DNA of 64,000 nucleotides. Source: Spirogloea muscicola. Lineage: Eukaryota > Streptophyta > Zygnematophyceae > Spirogloeales > Spirogloeaceae. The position numbers were made by a program, and so were the translations under genes. The stretch spans positions 72,043-136,042 of the forward strand of contig WELB01000097.1 in the NCBI GenBank assembly GCA_009602725.1. Direction: 5' to 3'. This document shows, piece by piece, positions 33,996 through 46,396 of the stretch. How positions within the stretch are numbered: the stretch's first letter is position 1; each line of letters opens with the position of its first letter. The notes beneath the pieces are model-generated. The model did no database searches. It was not told the origin of the DNA and saw only the letters and a list, made by a program, of their open reading frames with translations.

Positions 33996-36900
33996 TCAAG
34001 GTGCTTGTAAATGCAAGCTCTTGGGCCGAAGGAATGCTTCAAGGCCTGCCATGCCTAGCGTCTGGCCAAGCCCAGAGCTTCCTCTACCCGACCTGGCACA
34101 GGCGGGAGCAGCACAGTAGGTCAACGACAATGCCAATTGCTACTGACGTCTACATTTTGTACCAATGACAACAGGTAATACACACTATTGTTCCTGTAGC
34201 AGCACAATCTAGAGTACTGCTTATTGCTGGGAGGTATGCATAGCCACTCTGCTCTATCGAGCACATGATGCTTGCTCACCATGGCAACCGAGCGGTTGTC
34301 CGATCACAGCAGTTCCAGTACCCAGTGCCCACATTGAGCCCTGGATTCAGAAATGCTTACTTTTAGGAGTTATTCATCAGCAATCTAGCCGCATCCCTTC
34401 CTGACTCATGACGACTATGAGGTCCGACTGCCTATGCATCATTCAGTGTGTGAACTGAGCAAGTCTATTTTGTCAACTCCTGGGAAGTTTGATCCAATAC
34501 CAGCAAGTAGATCCTGAGCAACCTCCAGATGCTGGCAATATACACTCGCGGTGAGCCCATAGTAGGTATCAGCCATCAACTCCAGAGCCTCTGCATCGCT
34601 TTCCACCGCCTGGCAAGCAAGAAGCACGTGGACATCAGTGTTTCAGTATCAAACAGGACATGAAATACAACTTGCCCAGCAGACCTGCTGATACTAAGAA
34701 TCCACATCAAATTTCTGTAGTCAGCCTGATGCCATCATCAGCAAGCTCCAAGTCAGTGAAAGACACCCAGAATAGTGTACCTGAACACCCACTATTGGGC
34801 CAAACGACTCATGTCTCATCACGTCCATGGTGTGATTGACATGTGTCAAGACCTGGACAATATTTCACTGTGGTGGATGTGAGCTTGAGACATCAGCTGG
34901 CAGTCAAGCAAGTGCTAGCCTGTCAGTAAACCCTGCCAAGCAAGGATACTTAGCAATGTTGCACCTGCACAAGGATCCGGTAAGGCCTCAAGGAGTGTGA
35001 ATAAATGCAGATACGCGGTCATGTATTCACAATGACCCAAAAGACATGCGCTACTTGCAGCGCAGCTCTCTAATTAATGTAGTCAAGGCCGAGCCAGATC
35101 AGGGACAGTGCTTGCCTACCGTTGGTTGAAAGTAGAACCCCCCAGATGAGGGTACGGGAAAGCCTCCAATCTCAATCTTGGCTCCCTTACTATCTGCATC
35201 CCTCACCTGTGCAGCAGGCTTATCAACAGCCTTCAAGAGCCTAAAGAAGTAACGCCTATCATATTTCAATTTAGCTTCAGGGCGCTCACACTGGTGACAA
35301 TTCAGCAATCTGTCAAGTAATGCCAGCAGTTCATAGGTTGCACACAGGTCAAGAGCGGCCTAGTTCTTACCTGCTGACTGAGAATTTCCAATTGGGCTTT
35401 TCTAGCAAGAGGCCCAATGTACACTCCCTCTGCCATGGGATCTCCAACCTGAACAACAGCAACCCAGTAGCTGTTGCTTCTGCAAGAACTGCATAGTTGC
35501 AAGAATGACAGCTGTGTTCACCATGGCAAAGGCTCGGCTATCAACGCAAGCATGAAGGTGCAAAATGCCATCTGCTCGTCATGCCCTCTCCGTCTGACTA
35601 TATTGACCTCCAGAACGAGGACCGCCACCAACTTGCAATGGTAAGCATGATGACATACTAGATGACATACTTTCCAGCTGGCAACAGTCGTCGTGAAAGC
35701 CTTCATGAAAGATGAGTAGATGCTCCTGTGCACGTATATTCGCTCCACCGAACAGCAGCTCTGGTGGGCGACGTTCATCAGCTACCAAATGAGGACGCAG
35801 TGCTGCTCTGATCCCAGCTTATCATCTCACTATGATGTCTTAACATAGACAACTGTGGCATCAATGAGGATTTCCCTAGAGCAGAGCAATCTCTGTAGGC
35901 TAGATGCTAGCCAGCAGTCAGATGAATTGCGGATCAGGTCATGCAAAGCTGAACAACAGGCAGAGGATCCGGAATCTCTATCCATAGCCTTGCTATCTGT
36001 ACCTGTCCGCAATTGTGGAAGGCTCCTTCGGCAACACTAGACGCCACAGCCTGTACATCTGTGACATCTGCTCTAACATAGACGGGATCCTTGCCACCCA
36101 GCTCCAGCTGCACCTGAGCCCTAAAAAGCCACCCACCTAGCCTCTGTATTTCAGTGTCCTGCTTGCACTTATACTTTGCTGAGAAGCTACTACAGCACAG
36201 ACTGCTGGTCCTCTACCATGCACAGTTTGATCTGACACTGAGTGAGATGCGTAAACTGCTCCCCAGAAGGACAATGCACGCCTCGTGCTCAGTCTGCAAG
36301 TGCTGGGTCTAAGATGTGATGTATATTTAACATAGCAGACAGATGGTTGGAGTGATCTGGCGCGAGGTTTTGCAATGTGCAGCTGCAGGCATGATGGACC
36401 GGGCTGACAATGACCTTGACAAGGTTTTGAGCTGCCTGCTTTGCTATGGCAATGCCGGTGGGATTGGAGCCCGTGAAGAAGATGCCGCCAAGACCTTTCA
36501 AAGAGGCTACTGCTCGACCTGCCGAGGCTGTCCCGGTGGTTGTGACAAAAACATCCTCTGGCACGCCTGCCTGCTAGCACTTGCTTCAATATATTTTGTA
36601 GATGGGCTATACCTCAGCAATGAACTTCTGCAAGCCGTGAGTACGACGTGGTCACACCTTAGGCCAACAACTCAATGAAACATCTGGCGTGCTGTATTGT
36701 ACATGACAATGCCTTGTTGACTGAAGCCTACCTCGTGCAGGAGAGAAGAGATACTCAACCCCGAAAGTGAGGCATGCTCGCTGGGCTTGTACAGCACCGC
36801 ATTCCCTGTCATGAGAGCTGCTGCAAATACATTTGCTGACACGAAGTAAGGATAGTTCCAAGCCGAAATATTCGCAACCTGCACGCAGTGCGTGAAAGAG

Positions 36901-38060
36901 AGCGTCAGATCATCTGCATTGCTGGCAAGGAGGAGCTATCGACAAGTACAGCTTAGAACATCAACTAGATCGGCATTCTCCTTTAGGACCCCCCTGTGCA
37001 GAAGCACTTGGTGATTTGGCAAAGGCTCTACTTACTACTCCAAGAGGTTCATAGACGATCCTCTCAGTCAAGCGTTTCGTTTCAAGAATTGTCTCTGGTC
37101 GCAGCACCTGCACAGGCCCTTCCATGGTCAATGGTGATCAGCAGAACGTCCTGGCATCCCCTGCTTATGTTGCTATAATCAGTATCTTATTGTACCAGAA
37201 AGAGAGTCTATAAAGAGGTGAGGGTATTAATGGCACTGATGTCCATCTCTCTAGTGCAAGAGGCTGTCAAACCAGCTCCACTGGAGTGGACAGGAGTTTG
37301 GCAAGAAGCGACAGTGAGGGAGAAGAGCATGCAGCATCAAAAGCTTACCTTGTGAGCATTCCTGGCAAAATAGCTGACGCGCTGAGCAGTTGCGGCAATC
37401 TCATTCCGAGCCTGAGTCAAAGGTTTGCCCATCTCTGCTGTCAAATTCCTCGCCAATTCCTCCTGCACAATATGGGACGTCAGGTTTTCGAGATGGCAAG
37501 GACAAGATCAATGTATGATAATTTGCCAATCGGGTTGCCTGCAAGCGCCCTCCAAGCTTGTGTCAGTGTCAATCTTGGTGCGTCAGAGTGAGGGCCATCA
37601 GACTTACCCCATCCCTAGCTAACAGCTCATTGAACCTGAGGAGTATGGCCTGCAAGGCAAGCGGGCAGCAGATCAAAGTCAGTACCAGCACAGAAGACAT
37701 CATCCATGCACTCGCTCAGCAACAAGCAGCAACTGCAGCGTCACCTTCCGGTGGTCGACGTTCGTAGCCCACCAGCGATTCTGACCCTCCCTTAGCTTCT
37801 CGAACTTGCTCCGCACCTGGGGGCTCAGGTGGAGGCAGGCATATCAGTAGCAGGTCCTTGTGCCAAAAGTCATCAGCTGAAGCCTGCATCTGCATGCTCA
37901 GAGAAGTAGACCAATTAGCTGTTACAAGAGAGGCCATATTGTAGCATGACCTTCTCGTCTGCACTCCAAGAGCCCGTACCGTGGCATCCGAGTCGTCCGG
38001 GAGTTCGATTATCGTCTCGCCCGTCGCCGGGTTGACCACAGGGAAAGTGCGGCTGTGCCG
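33996..38060 (-). CDS. NAD(P)-dependent aldehyde dehydrogenase
   Basis: A many-exon minus-strand gene. Exons fixed by frame include the 5' one ending 37980 (TFPVVNPATGETIIELP), 37816-37745 (FEKLREGQNRWWATN), 37649-37608, 37462-37349 (TAEMGKPLTQARNEIA), then pieces carrying ISAWNYPYFVSANVFAAAL, VLYKPSEHAS, GIFFTGSNPTGIAIAKQAA, QLELGGKDPVYVRADVTD (catalytic Glu), GAFHNCGQ joined to SCCSVERIYVHRS (catalytic Cys), VYIGPLARKAQ, EALELMADTYYGLTASVY, YWNCCDRTTARLPW, and a last exon 34092-33996 (SGRGSSGLGQTLGMAGLEAF). The stop is at 33998-33996. The enzyme oxidises aldehydes to acids; the substrate is not predictable. The SCC active-site triplet resembles a bacterial-type ALDH subgroup. The N-terminal start, and so any targeting peptide, is unresolved. 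Confidence 0.88.
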
Positions 38061-38529
38061 TCCTCCAGATGGGGAGGGCCAGAGTCAGGCCGGCGCCCGC
38101 CGCGCCTCGGGCAAGGCCGAGGCTGCGGTGCTCAGCGCAGGCAGGCCGGGAAGGGGAGCTGGGCGTGCACCCGTCAGCGGCGGCGAGGCTGAGGTGGGCG
38201 CCGCAGGCAGGCGGCGGCGGGCGCAGAGGGCGCCGGCAGAGGCGCGCGGGCCACGAGGCGGCCATGGAGGGGGGGGGCGCCCCCGAGGGCGCGACGCCTC
38301 GCACCGAGGCGGCCTGCCGGCGAGGGGAGAAGAGACGAGGAAAGCCGCTTCTGCCGTCGCCACCGTCAGCTTCGCGCCGCTCACAGCTCCACCCACGGCC
38401 CGGCCCGAGCGACGGCCGTCCCCAGGCCCGCTTGCAGTCCCACGGAGCCCCCTCCCCTCCGCCCCCGCTCGGCGCCGCCCCTCCGCGCCCGCGACGGCTG
38501 CCCCCCCGCGCCGCCGCCAGCTCCGCCCG
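38061..38529. promoter_or_regulatory. GC-rich divergent promoter / first-exon region of ALDH and LUL genes
   Basis: Very GC-rich, with overlapping open frames on both strands that look compositional. The ALDH gene runs left and the RING-ligase gene right, so both starts must lie in or near this block. An N at 38530 limits reading. Confidence 0.5.
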
Positions 38530-38530
38530 N
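38530..38530. other. Single-base assembly ambiguity
   Basis: An N in the GC-rich 5' region of the RING-ligase gene. It may hide missing sequence. Confidence 0.6.
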
Positions 38531-40639
38531 GCTACCCGGCCCACGCGGCAGCCCCGCCGCCGCCGCCGCCCTACCCCTACCCCCCACCCTATGCGGCCAC
38601 CTGGTACCGCCCGCAGGTGCCTCCGCCCTACTACCGCCAGCAGGCGCAGCCGTACCTGCTCCCAACCAACGGCCAGGTCTGGCCCACCTCCTCTCCTCCT
38701 CTCTGCCCTGCCCGCTCCCGGCATCCATGGCACTGGCGCTCGCTCTCGCCCTGGCCCTGCTTCCGGTCTTCGGTTGAGACTCGGCTCGTGATTGCGCACT
38801 CGGGGCTTCACTCACAGCCTGCAGTGGGCGTGCTCCCGCAGTTCCTCATGGGAGGAGGTCAGGCAATCTACAACCCCCATAACCACGGCGGCATGCCGCA
38901 TGCTCCTCCTGCCATGGTCCCTCCCCTGGACGACCAGATCTCCAAGACCCACACCATCCGCAACGACGTCAATCTGAAGAGGGCCACGTTGCGGCTGGAG
39001 GAGGACCCTGAGAACCCTGGGCAGCACCTTGTTGCATTCACCTTCGATGCCACTGTGCCCGGCAGGTCTGCGCTCCCTCGGTACTCTTGTACGTGAGGTC
39101 ATGTAGTCTCACACTGTCACGATTTTCGTTCTAGTACTTGGGTGTTGGGAAAAGGTGAAAAGTCTTGACAGCCGCAATAGGGAAACAGCACCCAGTCACC
39201 AATTCGTGAGACTCTGTTGCCATGCACCAGCATCTGCATCTTCTTTGTGGCCAAAGAGGGATCTGGCTGCAGTTTCACTCCCGTCAAGCCGGCCCTACAC
39301 CAGCCTTGCCGAGTCCACTTTGACAAAGGCCTCGGTCAGCGCTTCTGCCAGACACCCGGGACGGGCATCGACCTCTCTAAGTGAGCAATTCTTGGTCAGC
39401 GCCGCATCATGCTTGGGTGTGCACTGTTTGCGTACATCACTGGTATGATATCTGGGGAAAAGAATGAGGTTCCTGGTCATGGCACTTCTAATTATGGCAC
39501 CTTCGGGTTGCTTGAGTACGAAGGTCAAATGCATGCGAGGGCTGTACTTCTGGAAGAGGCTCAGTGGAAGTGTGGGACCTATCTAGGAGTGTCATTACTT
39601 TTGATGAGATGGGTAAAGCTTTCATTCGCATATTCGTAGGGGTTTGCTTGCCTATTTGCGCTTTTAGTGAATGTAGACCCCACAATATCAACACTGCCTG
39701 GCTCAGGCGCGGGCCTCCTCTGTGTTGTCCTCAGATTTGCCTACACAGATCTGGCCAAGGAGTGGCCGGAGGATGTGTATCCCTTAGTGGTGCGGACAGA
39801 GACGGTGCCCACTGACGCTGCAGGTCCGCTTAGCAGCCCGCCCGGGGCGAAATTGCCCAACTCTGTACAGAGCCAGACCACATACGCGCTTGTAGAGAGG
39901 AGGGAGGAAGGACAATGGGCCGTCAAGGTGTTGAAACAGAAAATCTGGGTGGATGGAATGCGCTATGAGCTCCAGGTATGAAGCTTCTAAAGTGGATGGA
40001 TAGGTCCTCCTTACGTGGTTGAATGTCCTGTCTCAATATGAAAGAGGCATATTGAGACCTCAAGAAATTGCTAGTAATGTCCATGAAAAGCTTGTTTGCG
40101 ACTTCAGGTCATGAAGCAACTCTCTCTGCAGGAAATCTACGGCATTGAGCAGGGCGGTGCAGCAGTGACTGCTGATGGCAGCGAGCTTGCGGACATTGGG
40201 AAGGAATGTGTCATCTGCATGTCCAATCCAAGGGATACTACAGTACTTCCATGCCGGCACATGGTGAGACTGGATTCACTTTGTCATCGTCCAGCCTTGG
40301 CTGCCTCACACACTAATGCCCCTGCAGAGCCTGAATGTGCTCTGTCCCTGTTTGCCACCGTGGGCTCCCTTTTTCCTGCACTGTCTACTTGCAACAGTGA
40401 CACGCTACTGACTGTGTGAGCTCTATCTTGGTGAGCAGTGCATGTGCAGCGGGTGTGCCAAGGTGCTTCGATTTCAGACAAACAAGTGTCCCATTTGCCG
40501 GCAAGTAGTAGAACGTTTGCTGGAGATCAAGATTGAGAAGCTTGATAATGGGAGGCTGGTGACATCGTCGGCACCTCTGCTCACTGGTGAATTGGACAAA
40601 GCTGCGGCAGTAGCTGAGAGCAGCCTCGCCATCTCTTGA
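38531..40639 (+). CDS. LOG2-like / MGRN1-type RING E3 ubiquitin ligase (5' end uncertain)
   Basis: Exons: up to 38676, 38818-39065, 39231-39380, 39735-39975, 40108-40263, 40439-40639, all phase-compatible. The N-terminal part is Pro/Tyr-rich ([15 protein letters not shown]). The DAR2-like region follows: [78 protein letters not shown]. The C3HC4 RING is [19 protein letters not shown], then [15 protein letters not shown] and KCPICRQ. This order defines the plant LUL/LOG2 and animal Mahogunin group, which ubiquitinate membrane or trafficking targets. In plants LUL proteins are often N-myristoylated; the start Met is not visible here because of the gap at 38530. Confidence 0.88.
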
Positions 40640-41700
40640 CCTTCATAACAGCAGGGGTCCCCTCCCCCGCACTGCACAAGCAGCACTAGCTGGAAAGACC
40701 CGGCACCACCGTACCCCTTGAAGCTTTGCCTGACAGAGTTCCAAGGTTTGGTCAGCAAGTATACATGCTTTGACCTGCCAGTGACAAGATCAGCTCGTGG
40801 AAACACAGCTTGTCGCATGTAAAGATATGAGACCACATTCAAGTTCACAGTGCGCGAGAGCCAACAGAGCTCTGAGGATTTCCTATCTCGGTCCTCAACA
40901 ATTAATGATGTGACGGTCAATCACCTTGTTCTTCGAATCTAAATACGAAGTTGGGTTCTTACTTGAGTTACGGCACAACTTAATATTCAGCCGCATCCCT
41001 GCGTGCAGCAACTGTAGATAGCACCCTTGGGAGCGCTAATTCGATTGTTAGCCTCGACTACAAGGGTGAAGGAGAGAGTTTCACGGAAGCGGAAGGTGTT
41101 GCAGTGTTGGACTGGATGGCGCACTTTTGCTCCGACCTTAGGGGCCTCAGAGGAGCATAGTGCAGATCAGAAGCATGTAGAGGTGCTGATGTCTTTGACA
41201 AGCTCGTGGCCTGGCAGTCTCATGGCAAATATGGGGGGACAAAGGGAAGAGGCTGAGGCCAAAGATCAGACGATGCTGCCAAGCGTGAGTCTTCGACTGA
41301 GATCAGATTTGGTGGCAGATCGCGAGAAGTTGGCGAGGATGCCGCAAGGCAGCTATGTGGAGGAGTGAGGGTGTCAAGGGCTGTGGGCAATGAGTGTAAC
41401 ACGCCATGCGGCCATGTACAGGATTGGAATGTAGTCTGCAGCATGCTGAGGCCACTTACTCGTGCCAAGCAATTTCTAATTTCGCGCAACGGATGAAGAT
41501 GGAGGAGTAGGGAAGGGGGGAGGGAAGGGAAAGAGGGGAGGAGTCCTGCTCCAGCAGCTGGGAAGAGCGCGTTCAAAGTGACAGAACGGTCAAGTCAGAA
41601 GGGCAAGCACATCTACCAAGGCCTGCTGCTATACAGGCTTACTTACAGCCTCGGGTCAGCACGTGAAGGTCGCCTATGGATGCAGATATACAAGACGGGA
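40640..41700. other. Intergenic region without a supported gene
   Basis: This is the 3' flank of the RING-ligase gene. An open plus-strand frame at 41027-41368 has no recognisable motif, and 41500-41550 is a purine-rich tract. Confidence 0.45.
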
Positions 41701-41714
41701 GGTTCTAAGCCTGG

Positions 41715-42165
41715 CTGGGCGCTGGGCGCTGAGCGCTGGGCGCTCGGTGGCTCGAGCTGCTCAACCAGCTCTCTCGTCACGCCATTGCCCGCCGCTTCCA
41801 TGGGGAGCCGGTGGACTCCCATGCAGCAGGGTCGCTAGCGCAGGTGTACCGCATGCGCTTGGCCGTCTCGCTGCAGAGGTCTATGGCCCGCACGATGCAC
41901 CTGCGTCCAGGCAGAGCCCTCGCTGCTGCCTCTGGCTCTGGCCAGGGGACCCGCTTCCAGGAACCCAGTCTCTCTGACCTGAGGCTGCTTAGCAGGGGTT
42001 ACTGAGTGCTTCGTAGCTGCTTCGTTTCTTTTCTGTGCTTGTTGTTCTTTGTACTTCCCCTGGGTCGTCCTTTGTTCATTCTTTTCTGGGCTGGCTTTTT
42101 CCAGCCCCTATTCTCAATGGGCGAGCCCTTTCTCTAAGCCCCTCTGCCACCAACTAGAGCTCGTC
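41715..42165 (+). mobile_element. LINE 3' end with tail
   Basis: It encodes the last ~90 codons of the LINE in a disturbed frame: GGSSCSTSSLVTP, then in phase RMRLAVSLQRSMARTMHLR and FQEPSLSDLRLLSRGY-stop at 42004. The tail (cttcgtagctgcttcg, tttgttcattcttttctggg, hairpin, caatgggcgagccctttctc) matches the tails at 60131-60260 (-) and 62215-62345 (+). Confidence 0.8.
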
Positions 42166-42479
42166 CAGAGCTCGCTGCAGACAGGCTGGTGCGCAGCAGT
42201 GCAAGAATGACAGATATGCTGCCGGCAAGCTTATATTGGCCAGAAGCACATACTTACAACGTGCATTCTCTAGTCTGGCAACTCTCTTCAAGCAAGGTGT
42301 CGAGGACCTACACACAACTTACGCTGTCAACTGCGGCTGGTAGGAGGTCATGATAGCGGTTTGGTCATACTAGTGCTGCAACTTCCCGTGCTCCACCACC
42401 GCGTGGCCAGCACTCTAGGTTGACGCTGGGCACGTCGGAGAGTCACTTCTTTCATAGCACAGGGCTTCTCTTTATGTAG

Positions 42480-42740
42480 CCCCATGCTATGCACTAGCTC
42501 TTGCCTGAACGGTCGCCTGAACAGTGAATTGGCTTTACTATCTGCCTCCTCCTCTTTCCCATGCGCACCGCGCACCTTCTCCTCTCTTCGCAGTTCACAG
42601 TCACGGCCCCTTCGAACCTTGTCAATTCTTTTCGGGCTGGCTTCTCACAGCCCTTGCACCCATTGGGAGAGCCACTTCTCATCCTTTGGAAGAGAGCCCC
42701 TTTGTTCTAAACAGGTTCTTTCACTTCGTTTCTCAGCCCT
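42480..42740 (+). repeat. Companion block and hairpin module upstream of YIPF6
   Basis: Blocks: gcactagctcttgcctgaac, aattggctttactatctgcc, catgcgcaccgcgcaccttc, then aaccttgtcaattcttttcg and ggctggcttctcacagccc, then cccattgggagagccacttc. The last three are shared almost exactly with 9380-9440. Confidence 0.65.
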
Positions 42741-42885
42741 CACCCCGTTGCTTGATTGGGAAAAGCAGCAGCTTTCCAATCCACGGGCACCAAGGGACGT
42801 GAAACCAAGGCTGTTCCTCCGGCTAGTCCCTGCCGCGCCGCCGCCGCCGCCGGCGCCGACGACGCCGCCGCCCGGGCCGCCGCCG

Positions 42886-43137
42886 NNNNNNNNNNNNNNN
42901 NNNNNNNNNNNNNNNNNNNNNNNNNNNNNNNNNNNNNNNNNNNNNNNNNNNNNNNNNNNNNNNNNNNNNNNNNNNNNNNNNNNNNNNNNNNNNNNNNNNN
43001 NNNNNNNNNNNNNNNNNNNNNNNNNNNNNNNNNNNNNNNNNNNNNNNNNNNNNNNNNNNNNNNNNNNNNNNNNNNNNNNNNNNNNNNNNNNNNNNNNNNN
43101 NNNNNNNNNNNNNNNNNNNNNNNNNNNNNNNNNNNNN
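42886..43137. other. Sequence gap (252 N)
   Basis: A run of N flanked by CCG/GGC repeats. It removes the start of the YIPF6 gene. Confidence 0.95.
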
Positions 43138-43145
43138 CGGCAGCA

Positions 43146-43185
<40 letters not shown>
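43138..43185. repeat. (GGC)n trinucleotide repeat
   Basis: It starts as cggcagcagcgg and then about 13 uninterrupted GGC units at the edge of the gap. In frame it codes poly-Gly of the YIPF6 protein. Confidence 0.8.
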
Positions 43186-43186
<1 letters not shown>

Positions 43187-44257
43187 TCCGCCAGCAGCGG
43201 CCTGTACAACAGCGGCGGCGGCGACTCGTCCAGCGCCGTGCCGTTGGCGGGCTTCGGCGGCGGGCCGGCGCACGGCACGCTGACTGAACCGGTGTGGGAG
43301 ACGCTCAAGCGCGACGTGCTGCGGGTGGCCAGCAACCTGCAGTCGGTCGTGTTCCCCAACCCCTACCGCGACGACCCCGGCAAGGCGCTGCGCGACTGGG
43401 ACCTCTGGGGCCCCTTCTTCTTCATCATCGCCCTCTCCCTCCTCCTCTCCATCTCCGCCACCAAGCACAAGGCGAGCCTGCCCACCGTGCTGGCCCTGCC
43501 TTGAAGTGGTGGCATGCAGCCCCAGGCCTTGCTCCGCACACTGGAAGCTTGCAAGGCAGCCAATGCTGTGCAGTCTGGCATGTCAACCTACACTGCAAGT
43601 GCCTTTAGCATCCCATCTTGCTGCATAAGGTCAAACCAAACGTCCATTCTGAATGCTTGTCACGTGGAGCACGTTCTCATATACCTTTGTATTTTCTCTG
43701 CTGATGAAGAACTCCGTGGCATTGTGCATGCAGAGCGAGATCTTTGCGACGGTCTTTGGAGTCCTCTCAATAGGGGCCGTGGTGCTCACGCTCAATGTGC
43801 TGCTCTTGGTAAGCATCAGCAAGAATATGCTTCTGCTGGTCGCAAGCAAGAGAGTTACTTTTGGCACTACCACAGCCTGTGATATATATAAGTGCAGTTT
43901 AGGGAGTTCTTCAAGAGTTATTCCTGATGCCATTCTTTCGCCTGGTGGAGATTGTCACTGACGTGTTGACTTCATTTTCTTGGCTGCACTTGCCAGGGCG
44001 GGAAAATCATCTTCTTCCAAAGCCTTAGCCTGCTGGGATACTGCCTCTTCCCTCTTGACATTGGAGCACTTGTGTGCCTGGTGTACAAGAACAGGATATT
44101 CCACAGTCTCGTGGTCCTGGTTACCCTGGCATGGAGCGTCTGGTCAACTTACCCTTTCGTGAGCGCAGCCGTCCCAGAGAGCAGGAAGGCGCTTGCAATC
44201 TACCCGGTGTTGCTGCTATACTTGTCCATTGGCTTCTTCATCCTTGCTACAGACTAG
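43138..44257 (+). CDS. YIPF6: YIPF6-type Yip1-domain Golgi membrane protein (5' in gap)
   Basis: Exons 43138-43471, 43734-43808, 43997-44257. After a poly-Gly tract encoded by (GGC)n, the protein reads [109 protein letters not shown]. These are the WDLWGP motif and five hydrophobic helices of YIPF6/Yip1 proteins, which act with Rab GTPases at the Golgi and early secretory pathway. The first intron appears to use a GC donor (aag then gcgagc); only this gives exact family alignment (SATKHK-SEIF). The family N-terminus is normally short, so the poly-Gly tract is unusual. Confidence 0.85.
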
Positions 44258-44268
44258 GGAGCTGCCCG

Positions 44269-44390
44269 ATTGTAGAGCTTCACGCTGTCTTGATCAGATG
44301 ATCTTGCACCATAAAGCCCTCAACGGCCAATTGTAGAGCTTCACGCTGTGTCAATCAGATGGTCGTGCACCACGAAGCCCTGCCTCTCCA
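44269..44390. repeat. Two-copy 61-bp tandem duplication in YIPF6 3' flank
   Basis: attgtagagcttcacgctgt begins both units at 44269 and 44330. The units share tcagatg, cttgcacca/cgtgcacca and gaagccct/aaagccct, with several substitutions. They lie directly after the YIPF6 stop, in the presumed 3' UTR. Confidence 0.75.
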
Positions 44391-44807
44391 ACAGTGTCTT
44401 CTTGACCACCAAGCATTACATCGCAGCTTTTGCACGCTGGGATCATCATCCACAGTATGTGCGATTTGTTGCCGTAATGTCTTTGCCTGTTTCCTTTGTT
44501 GATAATAGTACTGTAGAGATGCTCACAGGAAGCGTGGTTGTGGGCAGCATTGCTCGTCGTCACTCAAGGAGCAGCTTCCTGTCGTGTAGCTGGACTGCAG
44601 GCAGCAGAGCTGTTGAGGTTTTGAAGAGCACTTCATCAGCAGTATGGTACTACTGCTATGTGATCCTGAGGATTTATTTCAGAGTAAATTGGAGGGCAGG
44701 CATCTAGGTGGAGTTGGACATCGGAATTGTCAAAGTTCTACCTGCATACAGTTGGTCAATGAAATCCATTTGATTGAAGGAGAAACTGTGCAGCAATACT
44801 TCTAGGA
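44391..44807. other. Convergent intergenic region between YIPF6 and uL15c genes
   Basis: The 3' flanks of both genes meet here. No supported coding sequence. Confidence 0.5.
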
Positions 44808-46396
44808 TCATGATGGTGCATCTCCACCTTTAGCAGCAAAGTGCTTCTCAGCACGCTCTGCCCTCCTTGTGGCAAGGGCGCCCATGAACTTCTTCCTGCC
44901 GGGAAGTGTAACAAGCGTGCACCCTGCTTCTTCCAGCTTCTGCTTTGCCGAAGCGCTGAAGGAGGCTGCCTTGATTGTCGCCTTGACGCCCAAGTCACCG
45001 GCTCCCAAAATCTGTTCAGGCAACACACCGCAGTCAGACCTTAAAAATTGTCGACTGGAGCTCATGACATGGACTACGGCCAATGAAAACGACACCATCA
45101 CCCTCAATAGCAATCACTGATCAAAACAGGAGCTCAGAGTATGGGGCGATAGGTGTACATTGTCACGTTTAGGAAGCAGAAGCTGACCTTTAAGGGCAAT
45201 TTGCGATCGCGACCGCTTGGATTGATGATACGCTTGGCGATCAAGCTTTCCAGCGTGATCTCCTCATCCTCCTCCACACCAAAGGCAGCAATGTCTTCGA
45301 GATTGACGGACACATACTTGGGCAAGCCGGCACCCATGCCTGCGACACAACATTGTGACTCATTTGCCAGGTCTCGAAGAGGGGTCTTGCAGTGGTCAAA
45401 TGGGTGGGGAAGAGAAGCGCAGCACGAAGCATTCAGAAACTCGGGCGTAACATTGCGCCCAGGCATTCTGCTGTGCATGGAGCAAGGGACGGCCATCGCT
45501 GGAGCTCACCTCCAGCAATGCCCTTGAGCTTGGGGAGCCGGCGGTAGAGAGGCATCTGGCCACCCTCAAACCCGGGCCTCACGCCTGAGCCGGAGCGCGA
45601 CTTCTGGCCACGCATGCCGAATCCGCAGCTCGCGCCCTGCCCCGCTGCTATACCGCGGCCCTTGCGCTTGTTCTTGCGCCTCGAGCCAGGCTGCGGCGAC
45701 AAGTTGCTGAGCCTGAACCGGTCTGCGCAGGGCCAAGGGTGCACGGTCATCAGGACGAGGCGTCCAGGCAGGACACCGTGGTGAAGGCCCAAAGGGAGGG
45801 CAGTATTTCCGACGTCAAGGTATTCCGATGGCTTGCTGGCCAAGATTCGACGCAGCGGCAGCGTTTGGCCGACAAGGCACAGCAAGGATGCGATATGGGG
45901 ATCCGCCAACTCCATGGACGTTCCAAGGAGCTTGCTGCTCGCTGGCGACGGGACAGCCAAGCAGGCCAGCAACATCCAAGACGAGCGCGACCGAGGGGGC
46001 AACATAGGCTGGTCGGGCCGAGCGGATGTCCTCACCGTCCTCAGCGTCCGGCGTCTCCGCGGCCGCAGCCTGCGCCTTTGCGACGACCACTGCCGCGCCT
46101 GGTCGCTTGCCGAGGGCCCTCCCGGCCTTGGGCGTGGCGGCGGCGGCGCTCGCGAGCGGCCGCGGGCCCCAGAAGGACGACCTGACGACGAGCGACGACG
46201 CCATCTGCGCCGCCGCCACAGCGAGGTCAGGCCTCAAGCCCGGGGCTGCGAGGAGCGGCCTCGAGACACAGAAAGCCTCCGCGACTGCGAGCTCGCGAGG
46301 GCTCACAGTGCGCGGCACGGCGGAGAAGGCGCGCCGCGAGGGCGCGGCGGCCGCCGCGCGCGTCGCGAGGGCGGCCGTGGCCGCCGCGGCCGCCAT
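44808..46396 (-). CDS. RPL15: Plastid ribosomal protein uL15 (nuclear-encoded)
   Basis: Exons 46396-46036, 45722-45510, 45339-45188 and 45011-44808 give 309 aa with phases 1, 1, 0. Residues 1-110 are Ala/Arg/Ser-rich ([17 protein letters not shown]), a long plastid transit peptide; a second Met ([10 protein letters not shown]) is an alternative start. The mature part has uL15 signatures: [53 protein letters not shown], and a C-terminal [15 protein letters not shown] with a KKFMGALA end. This is the large-subunit assembly protein of bacterial and plastid ribosomes. It is head to head with the HAD-IB gene 140 bp away. Confidence 0.92.

Noticed and set aside
37981-38811. Long overlapping open frames on both strands
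   Set aside because: The block is so GC-rich that stops are rare in all frames. Only the short VVNPATGE part (minus) and the YPPPY part (plus) have family support.
42484-43468. Plus- and minus-strand frames running through the N gap
   Set aside because: They are open only because N is untranslated; poly-Arg or poly-Ala stretches are off-frame readings of (GGC)n.
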